Part shown: piece after piece, positions 8,303-11,497 of the stretch
How the letters are laid out: each line of letters starts with the position of its first letter
Numbering within the stretch: the first letter of the stretch is position 1
NCBI GenBank assembly: GCA_020718525.1
Contig: DYRX01000011.1
Coordinates: 17,657-29,153 of the forward strand
DNA length: 11,497 nt
Origin: Victivallis vadensis
GTDB lineage: Bacteria; Verrucomicrobiota; Lentisphaeria; Victivallales; GWF2-50-93
Direction of reading: 5' to 3'
Program-made: the position numbers and the translations under genes
Notes under the pieces: model-generated
Databases searched by the model: none
Told to the model about the DNA's origin: nothing
What the model saw: the letters and a program-made list of their open reading frames with translations, nothing else

Positions 8303-9889
8303 TCAGTTCTTTTTTTCAAATGCGTCAAGGCTGTGCCTGAGCATATTTTCCATGTCAGCCTTCGTCTTTTCATTCTTTTCCTTGCCCGCCGCCGCCTTCA
8401 GGGCGCCGAGGTTTTTTTCCCTGAATTCGGCGTTGTACTTCTGGCATTTGTGCGCAATGGACATGAAGGCCCTCCATCTTATTTCAGCGTCCTTGTCGCC
8501 AAGATTCTTCAAAAAAACCGAAGTGACGGCGGAATCCTTCGAGAAATCCAGCGCCGAAAGATGAGTCATTGCTTCGAGCCTGCATTCTCGGTATGGATTT
8601 TTTTCCGCGATCTTTGCAAGTTCGGAGATGTATTTGTTTTCCTCCGGAGCAGGGTGATCAAGTCTGGACGATGCGAATTTCGCAAGTTCCTCGTCCTCAG
8701 TACTGTTCAATATTCGAATAATTTTAGAAAGCGCCTCGTCCCGCTTGTCTCTGTCTCTAGTTAAATTGTCCCAATTCCTGCAGATCCAGAACCCGTAGTT
8801 CTTTTTGATTTCCTTCTGGCGTTCACGAGGAAGATCGGAAGAGATGATTTTCTCCGCCATTTCCTCATCTGGAAAATCCAGTCTCTGAAGAGAGAGGGAG
8901 CTTTCGAGCGCCGCGGCGCGCACTGCGGGAGATTTGTCTTCCAGTCCGGTGGAAAATATTTTTTTAAATAGCTCCAATTCTTCCGGCTTTCGAAATGCAA
9001 ACTGCAGATATGAGACCTCCTTCATTTCCCGCATGACCCAGAATCTGTTCTGCTCGCTCTCCGATTTGCTGAAAGCCTCGAGCAGAGCTGAAAAATTTGC
9101 CAGCCTCTGATCGCTGTCTTGTTCGAGGCGATCAATGACTCTTTCAACGTAATTTTCCGTGGGAGATTCCATTGCCGCTTCGCAGGCTTCGGCAATTGTC
9201 ATGGAGCCAATTTTGGAATAGGAGTGCGACCAGAGAAAATCGAAAAAGCGCTTTTTCTCCTTTTGATCCGCTATGGCGCCGCCAATCTTCCAGGTTTTTC
9301 TCAGGAAATCAAGCTCGTCCGGATAATTGTGAGAAAGATACGTAAGTCCTTTGGCTGAAACGCTTTGACCAGGATCTCCCAGCGCCATCCAGGCAATGTC
9401 AAAGGCTCCCTGGGGAACTTTTTCAGTTTCTTTGCTGGGCAGGGAAGAAACGAGAAGTATTTTCTTTTCGCCATCCAGGGAGGGAAAAATTTCGATCAGA
9501 TCATTGTAGAGCCCCTGCCTAACAAGAGACACAACGGTTTTCGGATCGAAGTCTCTGTCTTTTTTAAGCGAATCAAGGAGCTTGTTTCTGATGTATTCCC
9601 CGGAATTTCCCTTGCTGGCTATCTGGTAAATCTTCCCGTCCCATTTTTTGGACAGCCCGGAGCGCGATCTATCGTTGGCGATATTCGCAATGAATCCATC
9701 AATTTTTTTCATTGCATCATCGTTCAAATCCAATTGATTGTCGTCAATTATCCGCCAAATTTGCGAGAGGGTCTGCTCGTCAGTGGGCGGCTGACTGTCA
9801 AGCATTTTCATCAGAATTGCCTTCTTCAGTTCTAGATTCCCCTCTTCCGCCAATAGGCGCATAAGGACGCCTCTATTTTTTTCAGGCAT
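8303..9889 (-). CDS. HEAT-like helical repeat protein; probable 3' part of a frame-split gene
   Basis: This 528-residue all-helical protein is rich in Lys, Glu, Leu and Ala. It looks like tandem alpha-helical hairpins of HEAT type. The clearest units are DKSPAVRAAALESSLSL (318-334), NPYRECRLEAMTHLSALDFS (431-450) and GDKDAEIRWRAFMSIAHKC (464-482). There is no signal peptide, membrane helix or catalytic motif, so a protein-binding scaffold is the most that can be inferred. The listed ATG at 9889 lacks a convincing ribosome-binding site. The frame is open farther upstream to base 9940 and encodes RFKNSIQLLSDSWQGMPEKN, which reads as a natural continuation of the helices at the end of the overlapping upstream frame. 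I therefore think this is the C-terminal part of one gene with 9832-11256, not an independent gene. It ends 55 bp before the 830-residue enzyme gene. Confidence 0.72.
   Translation of the reverse strand: MPEKNRGVLMRLLAEEGNLELKKAILMKMLDSQPPTDEQTLSQIWRIIDDNQLDLNDDAMKKIDGFIANIANDRSRSGLSKKWDGKIYQIASKGNSGEYIRNKLLDSLKKDRDFDPKTVVSLVRQGLYNDLIEIFPSLDGEKKILLVSSLPSKETEKVPQGAFDIAWMALGDPGQSVSAKGLTYLSHNYPDELDFLRKTWKIGGAIADQKEKKRFFDFLWSHSYSKIGSMTIAEACEAAMESPTENYVERVIDRLEQDSDQRLANFSALLEAFSKSESEQNRFWVMREMKEVSYLQFAFRKPEELELFKKIFSTGLEDKSPAVRAAALESSLSLQRLDFPDEEMAEKIISSDLPRERQKEIKKNYGFWICRNWDNLTRDRDKRDEALSKIIRILNSTEDEELAKFASSRLDHPAPEENKYISELAKIAEKNPYRECRLEAMTHLSALDFSKDSAVTSVFLKNLGDKDAEIRWRAFMSIAHKCQKYNAEFREKNLGALKAAAGKEKNEKTKADMENMLRHSLDAFEKKN
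8672..8691 (-). repeat. 20-bp exact direct repeat, copy in the HEAT-like frame
   Basis: TGCGAATTTCGCAAGTTCCT on the + strand is identical to 10021-10040. On the - strand it encodes ELAKFA within DEELAKFASSRL of the HEAT-like protein, in the same codon phase as the other copy. It probably reflects related helices of the repeat domain. Confidence 0.6.
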
Positions 9890-11256
9890 GCCCTGCCAGG
9901 AGTCGGAAAGCAGTTGAATGCTGTTTTTGAAACGAGCTTTTTAAGAGCCCAGCCGCTTCTCCCATATGCTGCTGGACTCCCGTACGAGAGACCGGACAAA
10001 GAGACTTTTTCGTCCTCTACTGCGAATTTCGCAAGTTCCTGATCTGATATTTTATCGGAGAGCTTGTCAAGTGACGTGAGCGCCGCTTCGAGAATGCGCC
10101 CCTTGCTTTTTGCGGCATAATCCAAGAGAACTGCGGCGTGCTCGGGTCTCTTAGGCTCTTCTCCGAGGGCAAGAAGCATTTTCATTAAAGAAATATCTGC
10201 TTCATGGATCGTGTAAGGGTTTGCTGGCTTGTCGTGGTATTTTGTCAAAAAGACATAAGCTTCCAAGCTTCCCGGATTCTGCGGCAATGTCTTTGTTATT
10301 TTAGTCCTTGTAAATGTTTTTCCGAACTCGCCGGATTTCAGTTTGACAGTTATTTTTTCGGGAATCGGTTCAAGGATGCCAAAATCTGCGACAACAAAAT
10401 TTTTTCCAGTGACATTTTCCTCTCCGCTTCCGCCAAATCCAAAATTGTTTGTAGAATAGCTTGCGCTTATGATTGTGAGAGGGGTAGCACCTTCTGGAGA
10501 TATCATCGCGACTTTGTTTTCAGGAAGCTCGAAATCAATGCTGTCCAAGATCTTTCCATTTGCAGAATAGACGCATTTGTGTCTGCCATGTCCTGTCCTG
10601 AAGCTTGCATAGGTGAATGGCTCGATAATTGTCGGCTTTGATCCGTCAATTGATATTTCAATGGCGCTGTCCCCGGGATTGTCCGCATATAGATCGGGAA
10701 ATTCTCCGCTTTTCATGCTGGACTCCAGTTCTGACGGAGTCATGCTGTCAATTGCATTTGAAAAATTTTTCATGCCGATCATTCCCGTGCTGAATCCGAA
10801 CATGAGATTGAGTATGACCGCCAGGAGCGCATATACTGCGAATGCCAGAACTGAAATGCCGATGCAGGAAGGGTATTTGAATAAAGGAGTCTTGCCAGCG
10901 CGCATTATTTTGAGATTAAAAAAGGTGGCAAGTCCTCCGAGCACTCCGCCGATCAGACCTCCCACAGGAACAAGCAGTAGAGGAAGCCCTGCAAGAATCC
11001 ATTCTAGCGGCGTCAGCTTTGCCTCGATCTCGAGCTGGACTCCGTTCGCGCTTATGACTGGATTGTCGTCAAAATCCGTTTCCCATGAAAATTCGATGAT
11101 GTCTCCGTTCTGATCTGCAATGAAATATTTCCCGTCCTCGTTTTTTTCGAGCGGAACTCCATTGCATTTCAGAACAAGCTCTTTGTCCAGGCTATCGTGG
11201 AAAGCAAGAAGATTCTTTTTACCAATTTCAGGCAATTTGACTTTAAATGCTTTCAT
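9832..11256 (-). CDS. Membrane protein with C-terminal HEAT-like start; probable 5' part of a frame-split gene
   Basis: This is a 474-residue open frame of unassigned family. Residues 1-80 form a beta-rich, probably cytosolic domain. A hydrophobic hairpin at about 85-114 contains the glycine-spaced run VGGLIGGVLGGLATFF, and another hydrophobic segment lies at about 130-155, so the protein is membrane-bound. Residues 160-345 are beta-rich. From about 353 the chain becomes helical, like the repeats in the next frame (ISLMKMLLALGEE, GRILEAALTSLDKL, DQELAKFAVEDEK, GRSGWALKKLVSK). The last 30 residues (about 445-474: TAFNCFPTPGRACLKK, then Cys/Arg-rich) break this pattern and look like out-of-frame translation. 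Joining after K444 to the frame of 8303-9940 gives about 984 residues. The start is well supported: GAGGG lies 4 nt upstream of ATG. It follows the toxin-like gene by 47 bp on the same strand. Function is unknown. Confidence 0.75.
   Translation of the reverse strand: MKAFKVKLPEIGKKNLLAFHDSLDKELVLKCNGVPLEKNEDGKYFIADQNGDIIEFSWETDFDDNPVISANGVQLEIEAKLTPLEWILAGLPLLLVPVGGLIGGVLGGLATFFNLKIMRAGKTPLFKYPSCIGISVLAFAVYALLAVILNLMFGFSTGMIGMKNFSNAIDSMTPSELESSMKSGEFPDLYADNPGDSAIEISIDGSKPTIIEPFTYASFRTGHGRHKCVYSANGKILDSIDFELPENKVAMISPEGATPLTIISASYSTNNFGFGGSGEENVTGKNFVVADFGILEPIPEKITVKLKSGEFGKTFTRTKITKTLPQNPGSLEAYVFLTKYHDKPANPYTIHEADISLMKMLLALGEEPKRPEHAAVLLDYAAKSKGRILEAALTSLDKLSDKISDQELAKFAVEDEKVSLSGLSYGSPAAYGRSGWALKKLVSKTAFNCFPTPGRACLKKIEASLCAYWRKRGI
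9834..9940 (-). other. Zone of frame change joining two overlapping reading frames
   Basis: In this interval both the upstream frame (stop at 9832-9834) and the downstream frame (open from 9940, after a TAA at 9941-9943) are open. A single -1 shift here would join them. Two A5 runs on the - strand are natural slip sites: 9924-9928 (context TTTCAAAAACAG) and 9938-9942 (context CTTAAAAAGC). Neither is a canonical X-XXY-YYZ heptamer in the upstream frame. The second resembles A-AAA-AAG but has T in the first position. A base lost from an A-run, by mutation or assembly error, explains the pattern most simply. Programmed slippage is a less likely alternative. Confidence 0.65.
10021..10040 (-). repeat. 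20-bp exact direct repeat, copy in the membrane-protein frame
   Basis: This is the second copy of the 20-mer at 8672-8691. It encodes ELAKFA within DQELAKFAVEDE near the C-terminus of the upstream frame. Sharing a coding repeat across both frames supports their being one protein. Confidence 0.6.
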
Positions 11257-11303
11257 GTATCCCTCATAGCGAACTCGCGGTTAGGAGCATGCCACGGTTC
11301 GAA

Positions 11304-11497
11304 TCAATTTGTTCTTTCCTTCCAAATTTTCGGATTGCGTCTGGCGTGGAAAACACCAAGAACAATAGTGCGTTGGTCGTCCAGAATAAAAAATATCTCA
11401 TATGGAAAACGACGAGCCAAGGCACGCCTTACATTGCGATGAACTTCGGGAAACTGCCGTGGATTACGCAGAATAGTGTTGAATATGGCATCAACAC
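11304..11497 (-). CDS. RelE/ParE-family toxin-like protein, C-terminal part (5' partial)
   Basis: A - strand frame is open from the window edge (first full codon at 11495) to a TGA at 11304-11306. It shows 63 codons and no start, because its 5' end is off-window. The translation includes VDAIFNTILRNPRQFPEV, then RRALARRFPYEIFFILDD and TIVLGVFHARRNPKIWKER. This matches the usual C-terminal layout of RelE/ParE-superfamily toxins: a helix ending in a NP-x-x-FP segment, the strand R-R-A-L-x-R-R-F-P-Y-x-I-x-F, then V-L-x-V-x-H-x-R-R-[ND]-P-x-x-W. Such proteins are about 95-100 residues, so roughly two thirds is visible. Members inhibit gyrase (ParE) or cleave mRNA (RelE) and are neutralised by a partner usually encoded just upstream, here beyond the edge. 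The C-terminal W is followed by a normal stop, so the visible part is intact. It lies 47 bp before the membrane-HEAT gene; a functional link is not implied. Confidence 0.82.
   Translation of the reverse strand, partial: VDAIFNTILRNPRQFPEVHRNVRRALARRFPYEIFFILDDQRTIVLGVFHARRNPKIWKERTN

Noticed and set aside
9365..9835. A 156-codon + strand frame opposite the HEAT-like gene.
   Set aside because: It is antisense to a frame with clear helical repeat character, and its translation shows no recognisable domain.
9922..9945. A programmed -1 frameshift signal of dnaX type.
   Set aside because: In the upstream frame the runs read CTT-AAA-AAG and TCA-AAA-ACA. Neither gives a canonical heptamer, and I saw no clear downstream stem-loop. 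A plain indel is more likely, so it is kept only as an alternative.
11257..11303. A promoter (TTGATT, 17 bp, CTAACC) between the toxin-like gene and the membrane-protein gene.
   Set aside because: The -10 hexamer matches poorly and the -35 is weak. It is not better than chance in a 47-bp gap.
11292..11310. A + strand GGTTCGAATC string resembling the T-arm of a tRNA.
   Set aside because: The flanking bases do not form the 5-bp T-stem, no anticodon or acceptor arm lies upstream, and it overlaps the 3' end of the toxin-like coding frame.

Overview
The window reads as a piece of a Gram-negative-type bacterial chromosome. One hybrid sensor kinase lies on the + strand. A run of at least five genes lies on the - strand and faces it. 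The taxonomic hint is weak. A GntR-type helix-turn-helix fused to a LacI-type sensor domain, next to unusual large carbohydrate-active enzymes without signal peptides, fits the Lentisphaerae/Planctomycetes side of the PVC group. So does a beta-sandwich module in the 830-residue protein. No rRNA or marker gene here settles it.

Layout on the + strand: 1-2183 is the 3' part of a PAS-PAS-PAS-HisKA-HATPase-REC hybrid kinase, entering from the left edge. It ends 9 bp from the end of the convergent regulator gene.

Layout on the - strand, in transcription order from the right edge. (1) 11497-11304 is the C-terminal part of a RelE/ParE-family toxin-like protein cut by the window edge. (2) 11256-9832 and 9889-8303 are two overlapping frames that most likely form one gene, a membrane-anchored HEAT-like repeat protein of about 984 residues, split by a one-base frame change between 9834 and 9940. 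(3) 8247-5755 is an 830-residue protein with a predicted (alpha/alpha)6-barrel of glycosidase type that I cannot place in a known family. (4) 5669-3306 is a GH31 glycosidase with both catalytic aspartates. (5) 3242-2193 is a GntR/LacI-type chimeric regulator.

Gaps between the - strand genes are short (47, 55, 85 and 63 bp) and no canonical terminator is visible in them, so co-transcription is plausible at least from the 830-residue protein to the regulator. The likely logic of that part is a small intracellular glycan or oligosaccharide degradation unit: two cytoplasmic enzymes plus a sugar-responsive repressor. A perfect 19-bp palindrome (8-bp arms, 3-bp centre) lies over the GH31 stop codon, 54 bp upstream of the regulator start. 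It is the best candidate operator or RNA hairpin in the window. The split HEAT-like gene and the toxin-like gene show no evident link to sugar metabolism. I found no tRNA, rRNA, CRISPR array, transposase or insertion sequence, and no gene-free stretch longer than 300 bases.
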